Numbered from the stretch's first letter, positions 1 through 8,102 are shown. The stretch is 64,000 nt of DNA from a bacterium (GCA_030428205.1 JAUIBK010000020.1:1-64000); one strand, 5' to 3'. Program-made: numbers and translations. Notes: generated by a model not told the origin, from the letters alone.

Positions 1-2
1 AT

Positions 3-71
3 AATCACAAACGAATTCACTCGAGCTTGAATTACACTACCCCGGTGGAGTACCATTTGAGGGCAGCGTGA
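3..71 (+). pseudogene. C-terminal tail of an IS3-family transposase (cut by window edge)
   Basis: Frame 3 is open from the window edge to a TGA at 69-71. The last 22 residues contain NHKRIHSSLNYTTPVEY, the C-terminal signature of IS3-family (rve/DDE, OrfB) integrases, normally NxKRPHSSLxYxTPxE. Only the tail is visible, so whether the element is intact upstream cannot be judged. It is too short to appear as an ordinary ORF. The following bases fit the right end of such an IS (see 72-98). Confidence 0.75.
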
Positions 72-98
72 GGTGTACGCAGATTGGGGGGAAGATCA
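72..98 (+). mobile_element. putative right terminal inverted repeat of the IS3-family element
   Basis: Read inward from 98, the sequence begins TGATCTTCCCCCCAATCTG. This fits the usual IS3-family design of a terminus starting TG and rich in C. It directly follows the transposase stop. The left end is outside the window, so the exact boundary and target duplication are unproven. Confidence 0.45.
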
Positions 99-145
99 GG
101 AGCTCAAACCTTCGGTTTTCGCCCCCTCACTTACAACGTTATCTT

Positions 146-661
146 TCAGTCCCCAAATCCTATTTTCATTTTTTTCTTTTTACTGACTGGCATCATCAGT
201 TGCTTAATAGCTTCAAAGAGACCGGCTATTTCATCATCGTGTTTACTAAGGCGATACTCAAGTTGTTGGATTTTTTGCGATAGCTCAGCATGAGCACTGA
301 TGAATTCGCGCATTTGAACAAATGCTCTCATAATCTGAACATTTACCAGCGCAGCTTTCTTACTTCTAAGTACGCTCGATAACATAGCTACACCTTGTTC
401 CGTAAAAGCATAAGGTGGAGTTCTACGGCCTCCCCAAGAACTTGAAATGCCAGATTGGCATTTCAAGTTCGTAAACTCCTGATCAGACAGCTGAAACATA
501 AAATCACCGGGAAATCTCTCGGCATTCCGCTTTACAGCTCTATTGAGTTGCCCAGTATCGACAGAGTAAAGCTCAGAGAGATCTGAATCCAGCATTACCC
601 GCATTCCACGTATAAGATAAATCTTTCCTGAGATTTCTTTCTGCAGTAGATGGTTATCCAT
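146..661 (-). CDS. ORF6N-domain DNA-binding protein
   Basis: 171 aa. The N-terminal ~90 residues fit the ORF6N domain: IYLIRGMRVMLDSDLSELYSV, then LNRAVKRNAERFPGDFMFQLS and a YAFTEQGVAMLSSVLRS block. The C-terminal third (about 100-150) is a predicted coiled coil with a lysine-rich tail. ORF6N is a phage-derived DNA-binding module related in context to KilA-N/Bro and is common as single chromosomal genes. The gene stands alone next to an IS end, so it is probably an acquired accessory gene. Its target is unknown. The domain call is firm, the role is not. Confidence 0.8.
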   Translation of the reverse strand: MDNHLLQKEISGKIYLIRGMRVMLDSDLSELYSVDTGQLNRAVKRNAERFPGDFMFQLSDQEFTNLKCQSGISSSWGGRRTPPYAFTEQGVAMLSSVLRSKKAALVNVQIMRAFVQMREFISAHAELSQKIQQLEYRLSKHDDEIAGLFEAIKQLMMPVSKKKKMKIGFGD

Positions 662-760
662 ACTATTCGTTATTTCTTAATAAAAATGATTTCTACCTCT
701 TAATCGATTTTTATAGGAAAATATTACGTGAGTTTTGAGTTTTGTTGAAAGATAACTACA

Positions 761-789
761 AAGTCAGCGGACCTTCGGCCCGCTGACTT
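761..789. terminator. GC-rich hairpin between ORF6N gene and next gene
   Basis: AAGTCAGCGG (761-770) pairs perfectly with CCGCTGACTT (780-789) around a short loop. There is no long T-tract. It lies between two divergently oriented genes, so it may be a protein-binding palindrome instead of a terminator. Confidence 0.4.
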
Positions 790-892
790 AAATCGTTCAA
801 AAGCCGCCTAAAACACTTTTATAGCCACAAGATCTCCCGTATACTGCTCCCTACTCCATTTGGTAGCGCAATAGTAGTTCAGTAGTAGTTTG

Positions 893-1753
893 ATGGAACC
901 AGTAAATAACCCCGAAGACCAGCATCGCCCAAAACATCCAGAGGCCAATGCTGCTCACACCTTCTCCCCTGAAGCCGAAAAAGCTTTTTCGGAGATTTCT
1001 GCAAAAACATCTGAACCTAACCTAAGATATCCCTATGAAGGAGTTTTTCAGGGGTTTGGAGCATGGTGCGCTCACCTTGCAGGAAAGCGTGGATCCGTTA
1101 CGGACCTTCGGGTCGTTTCGTTTTCTCGCCCCCTCGTTGACTCAGTATCAAGACTCTTTGTAGAAGGCCGGAAGCTTTCTCAAGCAGGAGAGCTCAACAC
1201 CCCACCGCTGCTCATCGCAACCAAGCGAATAGACACCAATCGTGGGGCAACAACTGAGGTAGCCCTCTTTGAGGCAAAAACCCCTGATGGATTTTATGCT
1301 ATATGCGAGGAAGACTCTATCGAAGTGTGTCCTGAAGGTGTTGTTTTTTTTGCACTTTCAGTTACCGAAGATACCTCGTATGTACCGCCACTTGATGGCA
1401 TTCAGTACGCAACAACGGTCTTTTATTCTCCTGAAGCACTCGACGATAGGCTTACAGCAATTCGAAGACGCCCCTTTCAGTTTACTGACGATCAATACTC
1501 TTATCTTCTTGAGTCCGCCGCTGATGAAATCTGCGCGATACTTCTTGAGCAAACCGGTGAAGACACTTTTCTTTACGGGACCGACTTGGCCATTGAGGAA
1601 GATAGGGGGCAAGATCCAACATTTTTCAGAGTTTCCTTTTCAGGTGGCATGGCAGGCTTTACTATTAAGCGTCGCTCTAATGGTTCAACAAAGCTCATCG
1701 TAGAGTTTATTGAGGGAGATAGCTTCTCTTACCACGCTGATAGAAATGGGTAG
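893..1753 (+). CDS. hypothetical protein, no recognised domain
   Basis: 286 aa from the ATG at 893; a TTG lies one codon upstream. No signal peptide or membrane segment is visible. The protein is acidic and mixed alpha/beta, with a proline/histidine-rich first 25 residues and a C-terminal stretch (FRVSFSGGMAGFTI) that looks like a small beta domain. Its stop overlaps the start of the downstream nucleosidase (ATG 1746, TAG 1751-1753), so the two genes are translationally coupled. I do not recognise the family. A link to nucleoside metabolism is suggested only by this coupling. Confidence 0.6.
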   Translation: MEPVNNPEDQHRPKHPEANAAHTFSPEAEKAFSEISAKTSEPNLRYPYEGVFQGFGAWCAHLAGKRGSVTDLRVVSFSRPLVDSVSRLFVEGRKLSQAGELNTPPLLIATKRIDTNRGATTEVALFEAKTPDGFYAICEEDSIEVCPEGVVFFALSVTEDTSYVPPLDGIQYATTVFYSPEALDDRLTAIRRRPFQFTDDQYSYLLESAADEICAILLEQTGEDTFLYGTDLAIEEDRGQDPTFFRVSFSGGMAGFTIKRRSNGSTKLIVEFIEGDSFSYHADRNG

Positions 1754-2495
1754 TTTTTCAGGTCCTATACAACATATTGCTCTTCTCTTTGCCATGGAGG
1801 GAGAAGCAAGGCCACTCCTCGAAACTCTTTCACTCGCTGAGCAAACCAATAAACCAGGCTCTCAATACGGCATCCGATATTTTGAAGGGACCCTTAAAAA
1901 ACTAAAGGTTACTGTTGCTCTTAATGGCCAAGACCCCCACCACAACGTTGATAATATTGGCACTGAATCCGCAGCTCTTGCTGCTCACTGCCTTATTGAA
2001 GCTTATCAGCCTCATTTAGTAGTTAGCGCCGGCACTGCTGGTGGCTTTGTTCACCACGGGACAAAGATAGCCGATATTTTTCTCAGCCAAGAACACGTTG
2101 TAAGGCACGATCACAGGATTGCCATTCCTGGATTTGATACTTACGGGCAAGGGCGTTTTCCTGTTCTGACACTCAATCACCTTCCCAATCTACTCCAGGC
2201 TAAAACAGGCATTATCACGACGGGAAACTCCCTTGATGCTACCGAAATGGACTTAGATGTTATCTCTGAGCTTAATGCCCATGTAAAAGAGATGGAGGCT
2301 GCTGCTATTGCACGAGTAGCCCAGAGAAACCAAACGGCATTTCTTGCAATAAAAGCCATAACAGACTTTGCGGATTCCCCTGAAAATCACGATGAATTTA
2401 TTCAGAACTATTCTGCTGCTTGTACAAAGCTAAAAGACACACTTGTTTCTTTTCTCACTTTTCTTAGTGATGGAAGAAGCTTTGAAGAGTTATAA
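1746..2495 (+). CDS. 5'-methylthioadenosine/S-adenosylhomocysteine nucleosidase-like protein
   Basis: 249 aa. It belongs to the PNP_UDP_1 nucleosidase/phosphorylase family and is likely to hydrolyse the N-glycosidic bond of MTA (and perhaps SAH), releasing adenine. Visible family marks are FAMEGEARPL with Glu18 (position of E. coli Glu12), SAGTAGG (94-100), TTGNSLD, KEMEAAAIARVA with Met183-Glu184, and IKAITDFAD with catalytic Asp207. The local wording (GIDSVGT-like NVDNIGTES, STGDSLD-like TTGNSLD) recalls plant MTN1 more than E. coli MtnN. The ATG at 1746 is chosen because it starts the domain and overlaps the preceding stop. A 22-bp hairpin follows 9 nt after the stop. Substrate range is inferred. 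Confidence 0.82.
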   Translation: MGSFSGPIQHIALLFAMEGEARPLLETLSLAEQTNKPGSQYGIRYFEGTLKKLKVTVALNGQDPHHNVDNIGTESAALAAHCLIEAYQPHLVVSAGTAGGFVHHGTKIADIFLSQEHVVRHDHRIAIPGFDTYGQGRFPVLTLNHLPNLLQAKTGIITTGNSLDATEMDLDVISELNAHVKEMEAAAIARVAQRNQTAFLAIKAITDFADSPENHDEFIQNYSAACTKLKDTLVSFLTFLSDGRSFEEL

Positions 2496-2504
2496 TCTCC
2501 AAAT

Positions 2505-2552
2505 ATACTGAACGCATATCAAAATGCTCGCATTTTGATATGCGTTCAGTAT
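2505..2552. terminator. perfect 22-bp hairpin after the nucleosidase gene
   Basis: 2505-2526 (ATACTGAACGCATATCAAAA + TG) is exactly complementary to 2531-2552, leaving a 4-nt CTCG loop. It begins 9 nt past the nucleosidase stop and is also the 3' hairpin of structured repeat copy 1 on the minus strand. No T-tract follows on +. Confidence 0.6.
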
Positions 2553-2570
2553 CCCCCGGAGGGAAGACAA

Positions 2571-2671
2571 ATACTCCCCGCGTAATCAGTAAGGGCCGAT
2601 CAGGCCCTTTCCACGGCGCGCTTGATAGTGTTGCAGAGCTTCGAACCGGTATTTTCAAGTGCGGGGAATAT
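2571..2671 (-). repeat. structured palindromic repeat, copy 1 (TGATC-loop family)
   Basis: Read on the minus strand, the outer stem pairs ATATTCCCCGC (2671-2661) with GCGGGGAGTAT (2581-2571), with one G-U type wobble. Inside is the hairpin AAGGGCC-TGATC-GGCCCTT (2609-2591). The left arm continues ACTTGAAAATACCGGTT, shared with copy 4. Downstream come TTTGTCTTCCCTCCGGGGGA and then the 22-bp hairpin at 2552-2505. It is arranged head to head with copy 2, sharing the arm region 2661-2680. Confidence 0.7.
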
Positions 2672-2769
2672 ACCCCGTGAACTCAGGTTTGTCATACTCT
2701 CTGGGGTTCTTTGCTACTCCTCGTGGTGTGAAAGCTGATCGCTTTCACGCGTATTTCTACACGGGGTAT
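2670..2769 (+). repeat. structured palindromic repeat, copy 2 (TGATC-loop family)
   Basis: The outer stem pairs ATACCCCGTG (2670-2679) perfectly with CACGGGGTAT (2760-2769). The inner hairpin is GTGAAAGC-TGATC-GCTTTCAC (2728-2748). The loop equals that of copies 1 and 3 while the stem sequence is wholly different. TTTGTCTTCCCC follows as in copy 1, then a 3' hairpin at 2784-2815 (14-bp arms, one mismatch, TCGC loop). Confidence 0.7.
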
Positions 2770-2783
2770 ATTTGTCTTCCCCA

Positions 2784-2906
2784 GGGAAATACGATGCTCG
2801 CGCATCATATTTCCCGTGCGGCGTCCCCGAGGACGCCTCGCAGCTGCTACGCAGCTGATATACTCAGTGAGTTTTTCTTCGACAAACCTGTGGTCACTGA
2901 GTATAT
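2784..2906. repeat. run of three hairpins upstream of AMP nucleosidase
   Basis: Hairpins at 2784-2815 (GGGAAATACGATGC with GCATCATATTTCCC), 2820-2837 (GGCGTCC-CCGA-GGACGCC), and a larger one pairing ATATACTCAGTGA (2858-2870) with TCACTGAGTATAT (2894-2906). A CAGCTGC/GCAGCTG pair lies between the last two. Together with copies 1 and 2 this fills 2505-2906 with nearly continuous secondary structure. The last arm ends 21 nt before the first likely start codon of the next gene. Confidence 0.6.
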
Positions 2907-2919
2907 ACTACTCAAAGAC

Positions 2920-2924
2920 GGAGG
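2920..2924 (+). promoter_or_regulatory. ribosome binding site GGAGG deciding a non-canonical start
   Basis: GGAGG at 2920-2924 precedes the AMP nucleosidase frame, which contains no ATG, GTG or TTG between the stop at 2898-2900 and Met54. ATC at 2931 lies 6 nt downstream, the usual spacing; ATT at 2928 lies 3 nt downstream. Confidence 0.55.
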
Positions 2925-2930
2925 CTTATT

Positions 2931-3725
2931 ATCAAAACAAAAGAAGAGATCGTTTCAGACTGGCTCCCAAGATACACAGGCGTAGAGCTTGGTGACTTTG
3001 GTGAATACATTCTCCTTGTTAACTTCCGGCAATATCTTGATATCTTTGCTGAGCGTTTTGGCTGTGCTCCTCCTGCCGAAGGCAAGCCTATGCAGGTGGT
3101 AACAGCGAACAACATCAGCATCATCAATTTCGGTATGGGTAGTGCTATGGCTGCCACCATGATGGATCTGCTCTCTGCCATCTCTCCCAAAGCAGTTCTT
3201 TTTCTCGGTAAATGTGGTGGACTAAAAAAGAAAACCCAGGTGGGAGATCTCATCTTACCCATTGCTGCTATCCGAGGAGAAGGAACAAGCAATGACTACC
3301 TTCCAGTAGAAGTTCCAGCACTTCCCTCTTTTCAATTTCAACGAGCACTCTCATCTGCGATCGTAGATCACGCTCTCGACTATTGGACCGGCTCTGTGTA
3401 CACCACAAACCGACGGGTATGGGAGCATGACGAGGACTTCCGTAAGTACCTCCGCTCTACACGAGCAATGGCAATTGATATGGAAACAGCAACAATTTTT
3501 GTCGCTGGTTTTGTAAATGAAATTCCACGTGGTGCCCTTCTTCTTGTTTCAGACACGCCCATGACCCCTGAGGGGGTAAAAACTTCAGAGAGCGACGCAA
3601 AGGTATCGAAAAAATTCCTACAATCACACTTTGATATCGGCCTTGCAGCCCTAGAAGACTTAAGGGACTCCGGCGAGTCGATAAAGCACCTGCACTTTGG
3701 TGACTCTGGGGACTATGACGACTAA
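2931..3725 (+). CDS. AMP nucleosidase, apparently starting at ATC or ATT
   Basis: 264 aa. It should hydrolyse AMP to adenine and ribose 5-phosphate. The protein matches the short (about 258 aa) Bacteroidetes-type AMP nucleosidases: KTKEEIVSDWLPRYTG at the N terminus, INFGMGSAMAATMMDLLSA, FLGKCGGLKKKTQVGDLI, RGEGTSNDY, YTTNRRVWEHDE, MAIDMETATI and VSDTPMTPEGVK. A naive start at the ATG at 3090 would cut off the first 53 family-conserved residues. The upstream frame is open only from 2901 and has no standard start. ATC at 2931 sits exactly where relatives have Met before KTKE. With the MTA nucleosidase upstream it forms a purine-salvage pair. Family call firm, start uncertain. Confidence 0.85.
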   Translation: MKTKEEIVSDWLPRYTGVELGDFGEYILLVNFRQYLDIFAERFGCAPPAEGKPMQVVTANNISIINFGMGSAMAATMMDLLSAISPKAVLFLGKCGGLKKKTQVGDLILPIAAIRGEGTSNDYLPVEVPALPSFQFQRALSSAIVDHALDYWTGSVYTTNRRVWEHDEDFRKYLRSTRAMAIDMETATIFVAGFVNEIPRGALLLVSDTPMTPEGVKTSESDAKVSKKFLQSHFDIGLAALEDLRDSGESIKHLHFGDSGDYDD

Positions 3726-3801
3726 TCAATAGGAAACACCGTGTAATTTAAAGCACATAACAGGGACAAAGAGTTTTTTCTTAGGTTCTTAAGTAGCCCT
3801 C

Positions 3802-5100
3802 ATGCCAAGGTTTCGCGCACTTTCACTTGCCCTATCCTATATCCGTATACCGAGGCTCTTTCTCTCTCTCTTCTTCTTCCCTCTTCTCCTAAGTATCGTC
3901 TTAGTTTCGGTGCAGCTCTACGTCACGCTCCTCTATATATCGACTACAGATCGCGACGCAAAAACGCTTTCTACCCGAATTGAGACTGCAAAGAAAAATA
4001 ATCCTACAAAGTTCCTTCTCTTTGGTTCGATGGAAGACCTTGCTCCTCTAAAAGTCTGCCGTTGGATGAAACAAGACGGACAAGAGGTGCCCCCGTCACC
4101 AGACTGCGCACCTGATAGGCTTGATATCGCTCTTCACGTACCAAATCCCCAAGATTTTGATGTCACCTCATACTCAAAACTAATTGATGGAATTTCTGAA
4201 AGGCTCCATGTCTGTGTCAAAGACTGTGTGCCTGATATTGTCATAGAGCACGGACAACGCGAGCAAGTTGTGACTCACTTTAGGAGCGTACAAGGTGGTC
4301 TCGTACTTAGCCTGCTTCATTTCCAAGAGGATGTAACAGAACACTATATTACTATTGCTCAAAGCCTGGATGAGATTCAAAACCACTTTGGCGACTACCT
4401 CTTCTTTGCTCCTGGGTACTCAAAACCTATCAAAATTACTGGTATTTTACGCTCATTTGCTCTCCTGCTGAGTATCGCCTCCCTTGTTGTGATAGCTCTA
4501 TGGCTTGCAGTAAAGGCACACCGAAAAATTCTCGACTACTTCTCAAAAAGTGGTGCACTCCTGCCCATGGTTGCAGCGATTGGCAAGCGTGAATTCTACG
4601 GCGCTCTCTGGCTGCTGACACTCTTTCGTGTTCTTGCTTTTTTACTCGCATCCCTTCCGATGCTTCTTGTTGCATTTACATTGTCTGAGGAAAAAGAGGC
4701 GTTTTATGAGCTCTTCTCCTACGACCTTTCCTTTTTTGCCCTCTGGCTCACCTCCCTCTTGGTGAGCTTTGGTCTGGCTAGCATTGTGGCCTCTATTGCC
4801 GACTTGAAACACCGTCATCAATTTTTTAGCTTCCTCTACCGTTATGTCCCCCTCTTCCTCTCTTTTGCAGGACTTCTCTTTTGGGCCATTAGTTTTTTTA
4901 TTCCTCTTGAGAGTATGGCTCTCTTTCGTACTCTTCTCAGTGCGTTACCCGTGATTGGGAGTGGTCCCATTTTGATCGCTCCTCTCTTTCCCCCTCCACT
5001 TTCAGTGCTCTTCTTTCACTCTGTGCTGACAATACTGATTGCCATGAAGTTGTTACGACAAAACTCCCAGTGGTTCGCTGCTCATTTGGAGGCGCTGTAA
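3802..5100 (+). CDS. ABC transporter permease
   Basis: 432 aa integral membrane protein. One TM segment lies near residues 20-45, then comes a soluble ~160-residue extracytoplasmic domain with four cysteines (VCRWMK, PDCAP, VCVKDCVPD), and then about six TM segments from ~210 to the end. This one-plus-six layout with a large first loop is typical of ABC-2/FtsX-like permeases. The ATPase gene begins at the next base after its stop, so both form one transcription unit and presumably one exporter. The substrate is unknown. The paired cysteines suggest a disulfide-stabilised periplasmic domain. Confidence 0.7.
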   Translation: MPRFRALSLALSYIRIPRLFLSLFFFPLLLSIVLVSVQLYVTLLYISTTDRDAKTLSTRIETAKKNNPTKFLLFGSMEDLAPLKVCRWMKQDGQEVPPSPDCAPDRLDIALHVPNPQDFDVTSYSKLIDGISERLHVCVKDCVPDIVIEHGQREQVVTHFRSVQGGLVLSLLHFQEDVTEHYITIAQSLDEIQNHFGDYLFFAPGYSKPIKITGILRSFALLLSIASLVVIALWLAVKAHRKILDYFSKSGALLPMVAAIGKREFYGALWLLTLFRVLAFLLASLPMLLVAFTLSEEKEAFYELFSYDLSFFALWLTSLLVSFGLASIVASIADLKHRHQFFSFLYRYVPLFLSFAGLLFWAISFFIPLESMALFRTLLSALPVIGSGPILIAPLFPPPLSVLFFHSVLTILIAMKLLRQNSQWFAAHLEAL

Positions 5101-6030
5101 ATGACGCAAGCTCACCTCAAGCGAATTGAGATTCGCGCAAAGTCGTTTAAAACAGGATATGAGGGCCATAGTGTACTAGAGTGCAATTCTCTTGAGCTTA
5201 CCGGCTCAATTGTAGCGCTCATTGGCCATAACGGTGCTGGAAAATCGACTCTGATGAAATCCCTTCTCGGCCTTCTTCCAAGCTACTCTGGAACGCTTGA
5301 TGCTTTCTGCACGGAGACACAGCGCAAACTTATTCCTGAACAAGATATGGCTTTTTGTCCTGAAACCGGCGCTGTCTTTGCTGACATCTCCGTTGAGAGC
5401 TACATCTCGCTGTGGTCTCGCATTAAATGTGGCAGCGCTAAGTACTACCTCCAAGAAGGAGCAAGATACATAGAAGAGCTTGAGATCGGCCCACTTCTTA
5501 AAAAACTAGGGCGTGAACTCTCAAAAGGAGAACGAAGGCGCGTTCAAACAGCTGTTGGATTTCTTACCACCCCTTCATTTTTCCTCTTTGATGAACCGTT
5601 TGATGGTCTCGACGTTCGTAAAACCCATGAACTCTCAACCCTTCTCCAAGCGCATCAAGAAAAGATGTCATTTCTCGTTACTTCTCACCGTATGGATGTG
5701 ATTGAAAGAATTGCTGATGTTGCTATTGTGCTCAAAGACGGTGCTGTCGTATCTGCTGGTGATATTGATTCGGTCTGTAGCGACTTAGCAGGTCACTCCG
5801 TTGAGATTTCTGATATTGATCAACCCGAAAGACTCTACGCTGTCTTAAGCAACGCGCTTCCTGATTATCTTATTGAACATATTGGTGCCCGTATTCAAAT
5901 AACGGGAAAAGAAATTGACGTTGAAATGGTTCGTAGCACTTGTGCGCAAATTGATGAGGTGGGTATGACGTTTCAGAGGAGTCAGCCAAGCCTTGTTGAT
6001 GCCATGAATTATCATCTACAGACATCCTAA
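5101..6030 (+). CDS. ABC transporter ATP-binding protein
   Basis: 309 aa. Walker A GHNGAGKST (42-50), signature LSKGERRRV (140-148; K replaces the usual G of LSGGQ at the third place), Walker B FFLFDEP (160-166) with D-loop DGLD, and H-loop TSHRMDVIERIAD. The last ~80 residues form an extra C-terminal domain, as in ABC-2 type NatA/CcmA-like ATPases. The ATG abuts the permease stop codon. It would power the exporter encoded upstream. Cargo is not predictable from sequence. Confidence 0.88.
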   Translation: MTQAHLKRIEIRAKSFKTGYEGHSVLECNSLELTGSIVALIGHNGAGKSTLMKSLLGLLPSYSGTLDAFCTETQRKLIPEQDMAFCPETGAVFADISVESYISLWSRIKCGSAKYYLQEGARYIEELEIGPLLKKLGRELSKGERRRVQTAVGFLTTPSFFLFDEPFDGLDVRKTHELSTLLQAHQEKMSFLVTSHRMDVIERIADVAIVLKDGAVVSAGDIDSVCSDLAGHSVEISDIDQPERLYAVLSNALPDYLIEHIGARIQITGKEIDVEMVRSTCAQIDEVGMTFQRSQPSLVDAMNYHLQTS

Positions 6031-6056
6031 TCCGCGTTACTCATGAATAGTGCGGG

Positions 6057-8102
6057 CTATTCTCCTTGCGATGTAAAAAGAACCTCTCCTCTTCCAAGCA
6101 AAAGCGGAAGCACCACTAAGTCCGCAAAAAGCCCAACAAAAAGAGTAAGCGAGAGCAGAACCCCAAAGTGCATGACTGGTTCTGAGCGCGCAAGAAGCAT
6201 TACAGAAAAAGCGGCAATAAGAGAGAAAGAGGTGATAAGAAAAGGCCGCGCAGTAAGCTCAATAGACCTCGCTGTTGCCCTAGATAGATTCAAGCAAGCA
6301 CACTGCTCTTTCCAACACAGAAGAAAATGAAAGGTATTATCAACGGCAATTCCCAAAGCAGAAGTAGCAACGAGACAAGAGCCAAAATCCAGTTCTTTGG
6401 AAGAATACCCAAGTAATCCAAAAACACCCAGGAGGGGCATCATATTTGGGACAAGTCCTATGGAGGCAACTCGAAAACTCTTAAACAGAACGAGTAACAA
6501 GAGAAAGACTGTTGTAATTGTTGTTGCTAATGATTGTAAGAGCCCATGAACAATATGTTGTGTTTGTTCTGCTAGTATCAGCTCAAGAGATGTCACTCCA
6601 AACTCAACACGGGAAGGAGAAAAGAGATTCGAGGCCGCCTTCTCTATCTCATCTCTGAGACGGAGGAGGTGCTTTCCTTCAAGGTGAGTCTCGAGCAAAA
6701 GACGACCCTTTTGGCCATCTGCACTAAGAAATTCTTCTGGTATATGAGAGGATCGAAGCGAAAATCCCGAGAGAAAATCGGATACTCCTTTGTGAGAAGA
6801 TAGCTCAGCAAACGTAGTTGGGCCAATAACATTTTCTACGCCACGTAGGCCCTTTAATGTATCTTCAAGAGCTTGAAGCTTCTCTCGTGAAAGTCTCGTC
6901 GTTGAGTCAAGGAGGAGTGAAAGATAATGGTTGCCGGGAAAGATCTTATTTACTTGTCGAATACTTGTAAGTGCCGTGCTTGTTTTAGGCAGGAACCGTA
7001 GAGGATCGGTGTGTACTTCCAATGAAAACAAACCGAAGGCAAGAAGCACTGTTGCAAAAAGAACGATACCAAGAGTGGTTCTTTGAAAAAGAAAATAGTA
7101 TTTTTTAAATGGAATCAATGACTGCACCGTTCCCAAAGGGGGCCTTCCCTGAAGAATTGGCTCAAGAAGGTATAGAGACGAAAAAGCCGACAAAATAACT
7201 CCACAAGAGGCCAAGAAAGCAAATCGAGTCACGTCAGCAACATCAAGAAAACAGAGACTTAAAAGGCTTAAAGCCGTTGTACAAGCAGCAAGCCCAATAC
7301 CTTGTCGAAGCTCTCCTCGCAGCTCATCTCGTTCGTGCAAAGAAGATTGAAGATATCGAGATGCAAAGTGGATATGAAACGACGACCCTAACGCAAGCAT
7401 GAAAGGTGGAGCTAATTGTGATACGGGCCCTAGTGGATAACCAAGCACGGAGCAACCGAACAGAACCGTACCCAGCGAAAGTCCTGTGCTGAGCAAAATA
7501 ACAATTGTGAGCCATACGCTACGAAAAAAAAGAAGCAAACAAACGCATAGTACAACAACAATCCATGGAATAACCCGTTCGGTTTCCTTGCTAACTGCTC
7601 CTGCAACTTCTTGCGTAGTATAAAATGACCCGGCTCTCAGTGGAGAGAGTGCAGCAAACCGCTCGAGGACTCCTTCTATCTCGTCGTGTAGCGCTTTGCG
7701 ATCACTTTGAGAAATGGCTGATTCAATTTTTACAATGAGACGGAGAGACTTATGTATAGGATCTCGTAAACGAAAAGGATCTTTCCCCGTTTGCAGCGGA
7801 GGCAAAACGATTGCCCGTATACCAGAGAGCGACAGGAGTTCTTCTTCGAGTTCTTCAAGTTGAAAAGGATCGAAACCTACATCACCCTGAATAACAATAG
7901 TATCAGTATAAACATCTTCAAAGTTCTGCCGCTCTTGAAGGAGCCATTCGTAGGTATTGGAGTATTGAGGAAAAAGGAGCTCTACTTCCCCGCTTGTTTC
8001 AGGAAGTTTTCCAGAGGAGAGAAAACAAAGAGAGAGAAAAATAAAAAGCCATAGAACATGAGGAAGAAACTTCCGAGTGGGCTTCTCTAATTCTACAATC
8101 AT
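6057..8102 (-). CDS. RND/MMPL-family exporter
   Basis: 681 aa. It shows the duplicated RND layout: TM1 (15-32), a soluble loop of ~130 residues, a bundle of five TMs (about 170-320), TM7 (~340-365), a second soluble loop, and five TMs at the end. Each half has the G-x-(S/N)-x-x-D-like motif region (YPLGPVSQLAPPFMLALGSSFHIH; LGIAVDNTFHFLLC). The size and N-terminal family resemble hopanoid/MMPL lipid exporters. It is the last gene of a minus-strand group with a type III polyketide synthase, so export of the product is a reasonable inference. A palindromic repeat separates it from the synthase gene and may uncouple expression. It converges with the ABC ATPase 26 nt away. Confidence 0.75.
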   Translation of the reverse strand: MIVELEKPTRKFLPHVLWLFIFLSLCFLSSGKLPETSGEVELLFPQYSNTYEWLLQERQNFEDVYTDTIVIQGDVGFDPFQLEELEEELLSLSGIRAIVLPPLQTGKDPFRLRDPIHKSLRLIVKIESAISQSDRKALHDEIEGVLERFAALSPLRAGSFYTTQEVAGAVSKETERVIPWIVVVLCVCLLLFFRSVWLTIVILLSTGLSLGTVLFGCSVLGYPLGPVSQLAPPFMLALGSSFHIHFASRYLQSSLHERDELRGELRQGIGLAACTTALSLLSLCFLDVADVTRFAFLASCGVILSAFSSLYLLEPILQGRPPLGTVQSLIPFKKYYFLFQRTTLGIVLFATVLLAFGLFSLEVHTDPLRFLPKTSTALTSIRQVNKIFPGNHYLSLLLDSTTRLSREKLQALEDTLKGLRGVENVIGPTTFAELSSHKGVSDFLSGFSLRSSHIPEEFLSADGQKGRLLLETHLEGKHLLRLRDEIEKAASNLFSPSRVEFGVTSLELILAEQTQHIVHGLLQSLATTITTVFLLLLVLFKSFRVASIGLVPNMMPLLGVFGLLGYSSKELDFGSCLVATSALGIAVDNTFHFLLCWKEQCACLNLSRATARSIELTARPFLITSFSLIAAFSVMLLARSEPVMHFGVLLSLTLFVGLFADLVVLPLLLGRGEVLFTSQGE

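Noticed and set aside
146-661. Prophage call from the ORF6N gene
   Set aside because: No other phage gene is in view, and ORF6N genes are common as single chromosomal genes.
2659-2985. 108-aa ORF in the hairpin island
   Set aside because: Its frame consists of repeat arms and it overlaps the true N terminus of AMP nucleosidase in another frame.
3090-3725. AMP nucleosidase starting at the ATG at 3090
   Set aside because: It would delete 53 conserved N-terminal residues that are present in frame directly upstream.
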